Positions 52,824-60,543 of a stretch of DNA of 64,000 nt are shown piece after piece (position 1 is the first letter of the stretch; every line of letters begins with the position of its first letter). Both the position numbers and the translations under genes were made by a program. The DNA comes from Fodinicola acaciae (lineage in GTDB: Bacteria > Actinomycetota > Actinomycetes > Mycobacteriales > HKI-0501). The notes beneath the pieces were generated by a model, which was not told the DNA's origin, did not search any database, and was given only the letters and a program-made list of their open reading frames with translations. The stretch lies in NCBI RefSeq assembly GCF_010993745.1, contig NZ_WOTN01000002.1, forward strand, positions 1,798,001 through 1,862,000, written 5' to 3'.

Positions 52824-52875
52824 TTGACGTCATGAGGTTCGCTGCTGCTATGGTTCATTACATGAGTAACGAACC
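52824..52875 (+). promoter_or_regulatory. Promoter and YtrA-type operator of the ABC operon
   Basis: -35 TTGACG (52824-52829), possible -10 TATGGT (52849-52854, 19-bp spacer), overlapped by the dyad GGTTC-A-TTAC-ATGA-GTAA-C-GAACC (52852-52875; symmetric except one pair). A nine-codon ORF (52863-52892) starts within the operator. The site fits repression by the GntR gene that follows. Confidence 0.7.
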
Positions 52876-52900
52876 AAGCAACCACGGATGACGGCGCGCC

Positions 52901-53284
52901 ATGGACACGCCTGCGTTCGATGACCAGAGGTTTGAGGGGCACAGCCCGATCTACCAGCAGATCGCCGACCGGATCAAGAACGACATCCTCAGCGGCACGT
53001 TGGCCGAGGGTGAGCAGGTCATGTCCACCAACCAGTACGCCGCGTTCTACCGGATCAACCCGGCCACCGCGGCGAAAGGCTTCCACCTCCTGATCGAGGA
53101 GGGGATTCTGCACAAGCGGCGAGGGATCGGCATGTTTGTGAGCGAGCAGGCCCGCGAGACGCTGCGGGACGAACGGCGGAAGCGGTTCTTCGCCGAGGTG
53201 GTGGACCCGATGCTGGCAGAGGCCAGGGTCATCGGCATCCCGCTGACGGAGATCGTCGAGCGGATCAGAGACGGGGAGTCATGA
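52901..53284 (+). CDS. GntR-family regulator, YtrA subfamily
   Basis: 127 aa. Short YtrA-type GntR: SPIYQQIADRIKNDILSGTL, GEQVMSTNQYAAFYRINPAT, then KRRGIGMFVSEQARETL. YtrA members repress ABC-transporter operons often induced by cell-envelope stress. It overlaps the ATPase gene (ATGA at 53281). Confidence 0.92.
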   Translation: MDTPAFDDQRFEGHSPIYQQIADRIKNDILSGTLAEGEQVMSTNQYAAFYRINPATAAKGFHLLIEEGILHKRRGIGMFVSEQARETLRDERRKRFFAEVVDPMLAEARVIGIPLTEIVERIRDGES

Positions 53285-54177
53285 GCAAGGGCTTGGACAT
53301 CGAGGTCAGGGACCTGCGGATGGAGTTCGGCGACACGGTCGCCGTCGACGACCTCAGCTGCCGGCTCGCCGGCGGCAAGATCTACGGCCTGCTCGGCCGC
53401 AACGGCGCCGGCAAGACCACGCTGCTCGCGGTGCTCGCGGCCTTCCGCAAGGCGACCGCCGGCGCGGTGCTGGTGGATGGCGAGGACCCGTTCGAGAACA
53501 CCCGGCTGATGCGCGACATCTGCTTCGTCCGCGAGGGCAACGACGGCACCGAGCAGTTGCGCGTACGCACCGCGCTGTCGTTCGCCAGCACCTTCCGGCC
53601 GCACTGGGACCAGGCGTACGCCGACCGGCTGATCGAGCGTTTCGAGCTGCCGCTGAGAAAACGCGTCGGCCGCCTCTCGCTCGGCCAGCGGTCCGCGATG
53701 CGGGTCGTCATCGGCCTGGCCAGCCGGTGTCCGCTGACCATCTTCGACGAGGCCTACCTCGGCATGGACGCGCCGTCGCGCTACTCGTTCTACGAGGAGG
53801 TCCTCAACGACTACCTCGACAACCCTCGGACGGTGATCCTGTCGACGCACCTGATCGAGGAGTTCGGCTCGCTCTTCGAGGAGGTGCTGATCCTCGACCG
53901 CGGCCGGCTGCTGGTCCACGAGGACACCGACACGCTGCGCGAACGCGGCACGACGGTGACCGGCCCGGCCGGCGAGGTCGACGCGTACGTGGCCGGCATG
54001 ACGGTGCTGAACGAGCAGCGGCTCGGTGGCACCAAGGCGGTGACGGTCAACGAACGGCTCGACGCCGACCAGCGGCGGCAGGCCATCGCGGCCGGGCTGG
54101 AGCTCGGGCCGGTCGCGTTGCAGGACCTGTTCATCCACCTGACCGAACGCAACGCTGACCGGGAGAAGCGGCCGTGA
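53281..54177 (+). CDS. ABC transporter ATP-binding protein (YtrB-like)
   Basis: 298 aa. Walker A GRNGAGKTTLL, signature LSLGQRSAMRV, Walker B LTIFDEAYLGMD, H-loop STHLIEE. One nucleotide-binding domain plus a ~70-aa C-terminal extension. Coupled to the regulator and the permease by 4-bp overlaps; acts with the permease as an exporter or sensor of envelope-active compounds. Confidence 0.92.
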   Translation: MSKGLDIEVRDLRMEFGDTVAVDDLSCRLAGGKIYGLLGRNGAGKTTLLAVLAAFRKATAGAVLVDGEDPFENTRLMRDICFVREGNDGTEQLRVRTALSFASTFRPHWDQAYADRLIERFELPLRKRVGRLSLGQRSAMRVVIGLASRCPLTIFDEAYLGMDAPSRYSFYEEVLNDYLDNPRTVILSTHLIEEFGSLFEEVLILDRGRLLVHEDTDTLRERGTTVTGPAGEVDAYVAGMTVLNEQRLGGTKAVTVNERLDADQRRQAIAAGLELGPVALQDLFIHLTERNADREKRP

Positions 54178-54920
54178 CCACTCCAAGCATCCACCCCGTG
54201 CCGCTCGTGCTGCGGACCATGTGGCGGACCACGATCCCGTGGATCCTGCTGTTCATCGGCGGTTTCTACCTGATCTACCTGACCATCGACGCCGTCATCC
54301 TGGCCTCGGGCAACCAGCCGACCACCAGCATGGTCGACACCGCGGTCGGCGGCGGGCCGAAATACGTGTTGTTCAGCTATGGCATCGTCTTCGTCTCGAT
54401 GTCGCTGCAGACCTACGTGGCCTTTGGTGTGACCCGGCGGCATTTCGCGGCCGCGCTTGGTGTTTTCGCGCTGTCGCTGTCGGCCATCATCGCGGTGGTG
54501 CTGGTGTTCTCGTACGCGATCGAGCACGCCTTCTACGTGGCCAACGACGTGCTGCCGCGACTGCACGACTACTCCTACCACTCGAGTGCCGACATTATCC
54601 CGCTGCTGCTGGAAAACTGGCTCGTCTTCTACGCGCACCTGGCGGCCGCGGCGCTGATCGTGGTCGGCTATGCGCGCACCGGCGCGTACGTCGGCACACT
54701 GCTGATCCCGGTGATGATCCTGCCGGTTTTCCTGACGGAAGGCGTGTTCGGGGCGAAGTGGCTCGGCGTCGGACTGGTCGCGCTGTTCCGCGTCGGACCC
54801 GCGCCGTGGCCGGTCGCCACCATTGTTTCCGTGCTCACCTGCGCCATCGCGTCGGCCGCCGTCTATCTGCTGATGCGCAGGATGCCGGTCGGCGCCAAGA
54901 TCGGCCAGCTCGGCTTCTAA
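54174..54920 (+). CDS. ABC transporter permease-like membrane protein
   Basis: 248 aa from GTG 54174. Six hydrophobic segments (about 17-40, 62-85, 92-120, 143-165, 172-195, 205-232). Third gene of the GntR/ATPase operon and its probable membrane subunit. It has no recognisable substrate-binding motif. Confidence 0.82.
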   Translation: MTTPSIHPVPLVLRTMWRTTIPWILLFIGGFYLIYLTIDAVILASGNQPTTSMVDTAVGGGPKYVLFSYGIVFVSMSLQTYVAFGVTRRHFAAALGVFALSLSAIIAVVLVFSYAIEHAFYVANDVLPRLHDYSYHSSADIIPLLLENWLVFYAHLAAAALIVVGYARTGAYVGTLLIPVMILPVFLTEGVFGAKWLGVGLVALFRVGPAPWPVATIVSVLTCAIASAAVYLLMRRMPVGAKIGQLGF

Positions 54921-55013
54921 CTCATTCCCGCGCTCACCTGCCGGCAATTCCCACTGTTGAACTGCCGGGTGGTGAAGCGCGCCCAAAAACCAGTCGTAGA
55001 AAGGAAAATCGCC

Positions 55014-56159
55014 ATGGTGCACGCAGTCCAACTGCCGCCGCCGGTCGCCGAGAAGCCGCGTACGCGGCTGTTCTTCCTCGACCGCATCAAGGTGGCGCTG
55101 ACGGCACTCGTCGTCGTCCACCACGCTGCCGTCACGTACGGGCACATTCCGGCCTGGTATTACTACGAAAAGCCGGTGCACGTGGAGGCCGGCCTGCTCG
55201 ACCTGCTGGCACTGCTCAACCAGTCGTTCTTCATGGGGATGTTCTTCCTCATCTCGGCGTTTTTCGTGCCGGCGTCCTACGACCGCAAAGGCGCGAAGGC
55301 GTTCGTACGCGACCGGCTGCTGCGCCTCGGTGTGCCGCTGGTCGTGTTCTACTTCGTGATCAACCCGATCACCGGAATGGCCGGCGCGCTGGCGCAGAAT
55401 CCGCACGTCTTCGGCGACGCGCCGTGGTGGCTGATCTACCGCGACACCATCGGCGCCGGCCCGCTGTGGTTCGCCGAAGCGCTCATCGCGTTTGTCCTCG
55501 GATACGTGATGTGGCGGAAGGTGGCGAAGAAATCCGCCGCGCCGGTGGCCGCCGTGCCACGGCCGTTCAGCTATCGCGGCATCGGTGTGTTCGTAGTGGC
55601 CGTGTCGGTGATCACCTTTGCGTGGCGGCTGTTCGTGCCGCAGGGGATGTACGTGCCGATCATCGGATTTCCGTCGGCGGCCTTCCTCCCGCAGTATGTC
55701 GGCCTTTTCGTGCTCGGCCTGATCGCGTACCAGCGCGGCTGGCTGACCACTGCGCGGCGGGGCCTCGGCTGGGTCGGACTGGCGGCGGTTTTGGTCGGTG
55801 GCATCGTCGATGTCGCGCTGACCGTCACGGGCGGAAGCGTCGGTCTCACCGCGACCGCCCTGGTCGCGGCCTTCGCGGAGACCGTCTATTGCATCGGCAT
55901 GTGCCTCGCGCTGCTGAGTCTGTTCCGCCACTTTTCGCGGCGAGAAGGTGCGTTTGGCCGCTATCTGTCGCGGCACGCGTTCACCGTCTACATCATCCAC
56001 TCGCCGATCCTGGTCGGCGTGTCGATCGTGCTGCACCTGGTCGTGCCGACCGCGCCGGAGCTGGTCAAGTTTGCCCTGGCCGCCGGGATCGCGGTGCCGC
56101 TGAGCTTCGCGCTGGCCTATCCGGTGCGCCTTGTTCCCGGTGCGCGGCGGATTCTCTAG
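55014..56159 (+). CDS. Acyltransferase 3 family membrane protein
   Basis: 381 aa from ATG 55014. About ten transmembrane helices; RLFFLDRIKVALTALVVVHH at the start gives the family's conserved R/H region, and YIIHSPILVGVSIVLHLV is the last conserved block. Such enzymes O-acylate extracellular sugars, lipids or peptides. It follows the ABC operon after 93 bp, and may be cotranscribed. Confidence 0.85.
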   Translation: MVHAVQLPPPVAEKPRTRLFFLDRIKVALTALVVVHHAAVTYGHIPAWYYYEKPVHVEAGLLDLLALLNQSFFMGMFFLISAFFVPASYDRKGAKAFVRDRLLRLGVPLVVFYFVINPITGMAGALAQNPHVFGDAPWWLIYRDTIGAGPLWFAEALIAFVLGYVMWRKVAKKSAAPVAAVPRPFSYRGIGVFVVAVSVITFAWRLFVPQGMYVPIIGFPSAAFLPQYVGLFVLGLIAYQRGWLTTARRGLGWVGLAAVLVGGIVDVALTVTGGSVGLTATALVAAFAETVYCIGMCLALLSLFRHFSRREGAFGRYLSRHAFTVYIIHSPILVGVSIVLHLVVPTAPELVKFALAAGIAVPLSFALAYPVRLVPGARRIL

Positions 56160-56160
56160 G

Positions 56161-56191
56161 TTGACCTCGACTTTGGTTGAGGTCGTACGGT
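56161..56191 (+). promoter_or_regulatory. SoxR-type promoter
   Basis: -35 TTGACC (56161-56166) and -10 TACGGT (56186-56191) are separated by 19 bp, and the spacer contains the SoxR-box-like dyad ACCTCGACTTTGGTTGAGGT (56164-56183; arms 6 of 7 symmetric). SoxR consensus sites have exactly this ACCTCAA...TTGAGGT layout. soxR itself is not in the window. Confidence 0.8.
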
Positions 56192-56225
56192 CTCGGTGAC
56201 CTGCCACGAGATCCATGGAGTCCAG

Positions 56226-57206
56226 ATGCACGCGATTCGCCAACACGAGTTCGGACCCGCCGAGACGCTGCGTTACCAGGAGGTGCCGGATGTCGTGCCG
56301 GCCGCCGGACAGCTGCGTATCGCGGTCCGCGCGGCCGGTGTGCATCTGGCGGACACCATGATCCGCAAAGGCCAGTCCGGCGGGCCGTTCGCGCCGCCGG
56401 AGCTGCCGATGACGCCGGGCCGCGAGGTCGCCGGGGTCGTCGACCAGGTGGGTGACGGCGTCGACGCGTCCTGGATCGGCAAGCGCGTGGTCGCGCATCT
56501 CGGTTTCACCAGCGGGGGATACGCCGAGCTGGCGGTCGTCAGCGCGGCGTCCGTACACGAGACGCCGGACGGGCTGACCGACGAGGTGGCGGTCGCGTCG
56601 ATCGGCACCGGACGCACGGCCGCGGCGATCCTGGAGATCGCGGCCATCACCGGTGACGACGTCGTGCTCGTGCCGGCGGCGGCCGGCGGCATCGGCAGCT
56701 TGCTCGTACAGGCGGGGAGAAACGCCGGAGCGTACGTCGTCGGCCTGGCCGGACCGTCCAAAGTGGACATTGTACGCAAGCTCGGCGCCGACGCGGCCGT
56801 CGACTACACAGCCGACGGTTGGGCCGAGGCCGTACGCGAGGCGCTGGGGGGCCGCGAGGTCACGCTGCTGCTGGACGGTGTCGGCGGCGAGGCGGGACGT
56901 GCCGCCTGGGACCTGGTCGGCATCGGCGGCCGGGTCGTACTCTTCGGCTGGTCGTCGGGGGACCCGCTGGAGGTCACCACCGACGCGTTGTACGAACGCG
57001 GGCTGACCGTCACCGTCGCGGTCGGTCCGCGTGTGCTGAAGCGACCAGGCGGATTGCGCGGCCTGGAGACGATCGCCATCGCCGAGGCGGCCGCCGGCCG
57101 GCTCGTCCCTCTGGTGCACCAGCCGTACGCGTTGGCCGACGCCGCGGCCGCGCACCGCGCCCTGGAAAACCGTGAGACGACCGGAAAAGTAGTGCTTAAG
57201 CCGTGA
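56226..57206 (+). CDS. Zinc-independent quinone oxidoreductase (MDR), probable SoxR target
   Basis: 326 aa from ATG 56226. MHAIRQHEFGPAETLRYQEV, ATVNADPH loop VPAAAGGIGSLLVQAGRN, and VTLLLDGVGGEAGRAAWDL. NADPH:quinone reductase type. The SoxR-type promoter 35 bp upstream fits the SoxR regulons of streptomycetes, which respond to redox-active natural products. The gene ends at the left edge of repeat R3. Confidence 0.88.
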   Translation: MHAIRQHEFGPAETLRYQEVPDVVPAAGQLRIAVRAAGVHLADTMIRKGQSGGPFAPPELPMTPGREVAGVVDQVGDGVDASWIGKRVVAHLGFTSGGYAELAVVSAASVHETPDGLTDEVAVASIGTGRTAAAILEIAAITGDDVVLVPAAAGGIGSLLVQAGRNAGAYVVGLAGPSKVDIVRKLGADAAVDYTADGWAEAVREALGGREVTLLLDGVGGEAGRAAWDLVGIGGRVVLFGWSSGDPLEVTTDALYERGLTVTVAVGPRVLKRPGGLRGLETIAIAEAAAGRLVPLVHQPYALADAAAAHRALENRETTGKVVLKP

Positions 57207-57504
57207 TCAGCGCGGCCGCTTGGTGCGAGCCGTCAGCTCTGGTTCGTTGCATTGAGGTGGTTGCGTTTCCTGACTGTTGCGTGGATAGGTGGTTGCGTCT
57301 TCATGGTTGTTGCGTTGGGTGGGTGGTGGCGCCTTCGCGGCGGGCGCTCCTGCGCGGAGGGCGACCTCAAGGAGAGGGGCGCGCGGGGTTTCGCTGTTGG
57401 TCCGGTTGGGTGCCGCGGGTGCGGTTGGTCTGTGGGTGGACCAGGAGTGTGGCTGGGGCGCCGGAGCTGCGGTGGCGTCTCGGTGGGTGGCGTGAAGGTC
57501 CAGT

Positions 57505-57714
57505 ATGCGGGATCAAAAGGTATGTGGAGCGCTAAATGTCCGGCTTGTGAGGGTCGCGGATGGCATGAATGTCGAGTTACTAGCGCTGGATGCAAGAAAC
57601 AAGGCTTTCACACCGCCGCGATCACCGGAGGCTGTGACGGGTGTGACTACTGAGGCTAGTAATGCTGTTGTGGCTGCTCGGCTGCACCAAATGTCTATTT
57701 TGATGTCTTGTTAA
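57505..57714 (+). CDS. 69-aa ORF of repeated element (R3 copy), possible small protein
   Basis: MRDQKVCGALNVRLVRVADG to MSILMSC; same length and frame as the R1 copy at 30172-30381. Codon use (AAT, TTA, CTA, AGA) is far more AT-rich than the surrounding genes. The overlapping frame ending at 57653 reads CPACEGRGWHECRVTSAGC...GCDGCDY with six Cys, like a small zinc ribbon. The last codons coincide with the palindromic core that R2 keeps without the ORF, so nucleotide function may outweigh coding. Confidence 0.3.
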   Translation: MRDQKVCGALNVRLVRVADGMNVELLALDARNKAFTPPRSPEAVTGVTTEASNAVVAARLHQMSILMSC

Positions 57715-57833
57715 ACAAGTATTACGCAGCCAGGTCGCCTCACCTGCATTGCCAGCCACAGCAGTCACACCATCACCACCCCCGGCCGCTGTGATGGCGT
57801 CCATGCCGACGGGTTGCTTCCCACACGTGACCT

Positions 57834-57980
57834 GGCTTGCTCGTTCTCCCCGTCGGCGGGCGCAGCCAACCACATTTTCGGAGGGGCCGCCGCCAAACAA
57901 ACGCAACCACCCTCCCAAGCTCGGCGGCCCCTCCGAAAATGTGGTTCCCTCCGGGCACCGACGGGGAGAACGAGCAAGCC
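57834..57980. repeat. 147-bp hairpin of element copy R3
   Basis: Outer stem 57834-57858 with 57956-57980 (24 of 25 pairs; the odd pair C57857/A57957 is a G-U pair in a minus-strand RNA). Internal loop 9 by 9 nt. Inner stem 57868-57892 with 57922-57946 (25 of 25). Apical loop 29 nt, identical to R1. Inner stem differs from R1 by G to T in one arm and C to A in the other, keeping the pair. Confidence 0.9.
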
Positions 57981-58100
57981 CAGAAAACCCAGCCCCGCCC
58001 ACAAACCACCGCCCGCACCCCCATGCACACCGATTGGCATCCACGCGCCCCCTCCCTTGAGGTCGCCCTCCGCGCAGGAGCGCCCGCCGCGCAGGCGAAG

Positions 58101-58310
58101 ACCCAACCACGCCCCTGACGCAATAAACAGAAAACCCAACCACCCATCCACGCAACAAACAGAAAACGCAACCGCTCACCTCACGCAACAATCGGAAAAC
58201 CCAACCACCCTCCCCACCGCACTAATCAAAACCCAACCAATCACCCAACGCACCAAACAGAAAACCCAACCAACCACCCACCGCACCATCAGAAACCAGC
58301 CACCTCGCAG
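58101..58310. repeat. Degenerate ~33-bp tandem array at the end of R3
   Basis: Six contiguous units of 32-33 bp, each starting near ACCCAACCAC, then CCAACGCA and ending ACAGAAA. Similar arrays of four to six units end R1 (29571-29790) and R2 (38160-38300). There are no unique spacers, so it is not CRISPR. The complementary strand is G-rich with many GGG/GGTGGG runs. Confidence 0.8.
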
Positions 58311-58319
58311 CCCGCCGCA

Positions 58320-59561
58320 CTACTCCGCCAGCGACCCCAGATACGCCTTCGCCGCCTCCGGCGTAGCAAACCAGTGCTGAAAATCGGTCGGATCGGAGAA
58401 CCCGTTGGCCAGCCGCCGCGCGATCCGCTGGTCCTGCGACGCCGCGCCGAGCAGCTGCTGCACGTGCTCGGGCAGCGGCTGCAGCATGCCGTTGGTCCAC
58501 ATTGTCGTGTGTACGGCGGTCTCGATCCAGAATTTCTCGAACGTCTCCTCCATCCACTCGCGGTCGAACGGCGCGTCGCCGTGCGCGAGGATGGCCTGGA
58601 GGTATGCGTGCGCGCACTTGGCGGCCATGTTGCTGCCCTGGCCGGTGATGGGGTCGTTGGCGACCACGACGTCGGCGGCGCCGAGGACCATGCCGCCGGA
58701 GGGGAGGTCGCCGACCGGGTGGCGTACGGTCGGCGTGAACCGGCCGGAGAGTGTGGCGCGTGCGTCGGTGAGCTCGACGTTGGCGCACCTTTCGTAGACC
58801 CACGGCAGATATTCGCGGATCAACTCGAGCGTACGTTTCAAATGCTCGGCCGGGTCGAGGCGTTCCTTCCAGAGGTCCAGCGGGCCGTCCGGGATCACTT
58901 CCCAGAACAGGATGTCGCACGGCCCGGACAATGTCAGTGCCGGAATCACGAACAGTTCCCCGAAACCGCCGGGGATCGCGTTGAAACCCACGCTCGGCTG
59001 CGGAAACATCGGGTCAGGTGCGAGGCCGTGGACGTACGCGACGGCGAGACCGCGTTGTGGCGACACGAAAGGCGAACGGGACGGGTTGCGGTCGAAGAGC
59101 GCGCCGAGCTCGCCGCGGCCGGCGGCCACGATCGTCAGGTCATAGCGGCCGAGCGCGGTGAGGCCGTCCAGGTCGGCGGTGGTCACGCCCTGATAGATGA
59201 CCGTGCCGCCGCGCTGCTCGATCAGCTCCAGCCACGCGGCCATTTTCAGCCGCTGGTCGGTGCTTTCCCCGTGGTGGTCCAAAGGCCCGATCACGTCGAG
59301 CGCTTTTTGCCCAGGCGGCGCGGAAAGTGCGATGTGCAGGCCGGCCACGTGCGGCACGCGGTCTTCCCACAGGTTCAGGCCATAGTCGCGCTCGCTCTGC
59401 AGCGCCAGGTTGAACATGCATTGAGTGCTGGTCGGCCAGCCGCCGCGGATCTCCTCCGGCGTACGTGCGGACATCACGGTCACGTCGTAGCCCTCGGCCA
59501 GCAGGCTCAGCCCCAACTGCAGCCCGCACTGTCCGGCGCCGACGATCAGCACTCTGCGCAT
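58320..59561 (-). CDS. Styrene-monooxygenase-type FAD oxidoreductase, fifth gene of conservon 2
   Basis: 413 aa. FAD loop VLIVGAGQCGLQLGLSL, then PTSTQCMFNLALQSERDYG as in StyA-type epoxidases, VVAAGRGELG and VVVANDPITGQGSNMAAK (second FAD motif). StyA enzymes need a separate flavin reductase; none is adjacent. It follows the conservon GTPase by 29 bp on the same strand, so it is probably an effector gene of the operon. Confidence 0.85.
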   Translation of the reverse strand: MRRVLIVGAGQCGLQLGLSLLAEGYDVTVMSARTPEEIRGGWPTSTQCMFNLALQSERDYGLNLWEDRVPHVAGLHIALSAPPGQKALDVIGPLDHHGESTDQRLKMAAWLELIEQRGGTVIYQGVTTADLDGLTALGRYDLTIVAAGRGELGALFDRNPSRSPFVSPQRGLAVAYVHGLAPDPMFPQPSVGFNAIPGGFGELFVIPALTLSGPCDILFWEVIPDGPLDLWKERLDPAEHLKRTLELIREYLPWVYERCANVELTDARATLSGRFTPTVRHPVGDLPSGGMVLGAADVVVANDPITGQGSNMAAKCAHAYLQAILAHGDAPFDREWMEETFEKFWIETAVHTTMWTNGMLQPLPEHVQQLLGAASQDQRIARRLANGFSDPTDFQHWFATPEAAKAYLGSLAE

Positions 59562-59590
59562 CGGTTCTGCCTTTCGAAAAACGAGACGGA

Positions 59591-60205
59591 TTACCGTCCG
59601 GCGATGACGCCAAAGTCGCTCGGCGCGTCCTTACGTAGGTTCAGCGTGTGCGTCACGACCTCCATCAGGGCCTGCGCCGACGACCGGCGTTGTCGTGCGT
59701 CGACGGTGATGATCGGCACGTCCGGTTTGAGCGCCAGCGCCTCGCGTACGGCGTCCAGGTCGTGCCACAGCTTGCCGTCGAAGAGGTTCACCGCCACCAC
59801 GAACGGCAGGTCGGAGTCGTTCTCGAAGTAGTTGACCGCCGGAAACGAGACCTCAAGATTGCGAGTGTCGACCAAAACCAGCGCGCCGATCGCACCGCGG
59901 CACAGGTCGTCCCAGAGAAACCAGAACCGCGGCTGTCCCGGCGTACCGAACAGATAGAGGATCAGGTCGTGGTCGATGGTGATGCGGCCGAAGTCCATCG
60001 CCACCGTGGTGGTGGTCTTCTGGCTGCTCTCGTCGAGCGCGTCGACCCGTTTGCTGGCCTGGGTCATCCACGCCTCGGTGTTCACCGGCGGGATCTCGCT
60101 GACCGACCCGACCAGGGTCGTCTTTCCGACGCCGAATCCGCCGGCCACCACGATTTTCGCGGAGATGGCCTGATCCGACGGTAACTCAGAGCGCGGCGAG
60201 GCCAT
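59591..60205 (-). CDS. cvnD: Conservon small GTPase (CvnD-like), second set
   Basis: 204 aa. P-loop VAGGFGVGKTTLVGSVSEIP, switch FGTPGQPRFWFLWDDL, and VNLF in place of NKxD. Very similar in outline to the first conservon's GTPase but with a longer, Ser/Asp-rich N-terminus. Overlaps the DUF742 gene by 20 bp. Confidence 0.9.
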   Translation of the reverse strand: MASPRSELPSDQAISAKIVVAGGFGVGKTTLVGSVSEIPPVNTEAWMTQASKRVDALDESSQKTTTTVAMDFGRITIDHDLILYLFGTPGQPRFWFLWDDLCRGAIGALVLVDTRNLEVSFPAVNYFENDSDLPFVVAVNLFDGKLWHDLDAVREALALKPDVPIITVDARQRRSSAQALMEVVTHTLNLRKDAPSDFGVIAGR

Positions 60206-60530
60206 TGCGAATTCTCTCCAGGGTCAGGCTGGGAATGATGTTGTCCCGGTCGGAATGCGCGGTGGCGTGTACGGCGACCAAGTGGTTGGCGGCGAGGTCA
60301 CCGATCAGCACCCTGGTCACCCCCAGCGCAATCTTGGAATGCGCGGACAACTCAGCAATGGACATGGTACGGCCGGCGAGCTCGTACAGCGCTCGCGACT
60401 CCGGCAGCAGCGACGCGGCGACCTGCGGGTCATAGCGCGGCACCGACACCAGGGTTTCCACCAGCAGCCGCTGTTTGGTACGGGTCCGGCCCGCCGTCAG
60501 CACGTATGGCCGCACCCATGGGTTCGGCAT
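60186..60530 (-). CDS. cvnC: DUF742 protein (CvnC-like), second set
   Basis: 114 aa from ATG 60530 with GGAGGA six bases upstream; ATG 60533 and 60551 are alternatives. VRPYVLTAGRTRTKQRLLVE is the DUF742 hallmark, with the winged-helix-like MSIAELSAHSKIALGVTRVL. Between the Roadblock and GTPase genes, as in conservon 1. Confidence 0.88.
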   Translation of the reverse strand: MPNPWVRPYVLTAGRTRTKQRLLVETLVSVPRYDPQVAASLLPESRALYELAGRTMSIAELSAHSKIALGVTRVLIGDLAANHLVAVHATAHSDRDNIIPSLTLERIRNGLAAL

Positions 60531-60543
60531 CATGTTTCCTCCG

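Larger units (their letters stand above)
57229..58318 (+). repeat. Repeated composite element, copy 3 (R3), with inverted terminal blocks
   Basis: Fills the gap between two convergent genes (stops at 57206 and 58320). Order: G-rich array (57229 to about 57335), GC block (57336-57384), 69-codon ORF (57505-57714), palindromic core CTTGTTAAACAAG (57707-57719), hairpin (57834-57980), GC block in inverted orientation (58044-58092), C-rich tandem array (about 58101-58310). The two GC blocks and arrays form inverted ends, so R3 looks like the complete version of the element. Over the core and ORF it is about nine-tenths identical to R1. Confidence 0.8.

Noticed and set aside
53811-57155. 1114-codon minus-strand open frame
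   Set aside because: It is antisense to five well-supported plus-strand genes and has the Arg/His/Gln-rich composition of a GC-skew shadow frame.
58101-58310. CRISPR array
   Set aside because: Units are contiguous, degenerate and without unique spacers; no cas genes are in the window.
57207-58319. Streptomyces-type telomere or replication origin
   Set aside because: The region is internal, between ordinary genes, repeated three times, and lacks DnaA boxes or terminal-protein genes.
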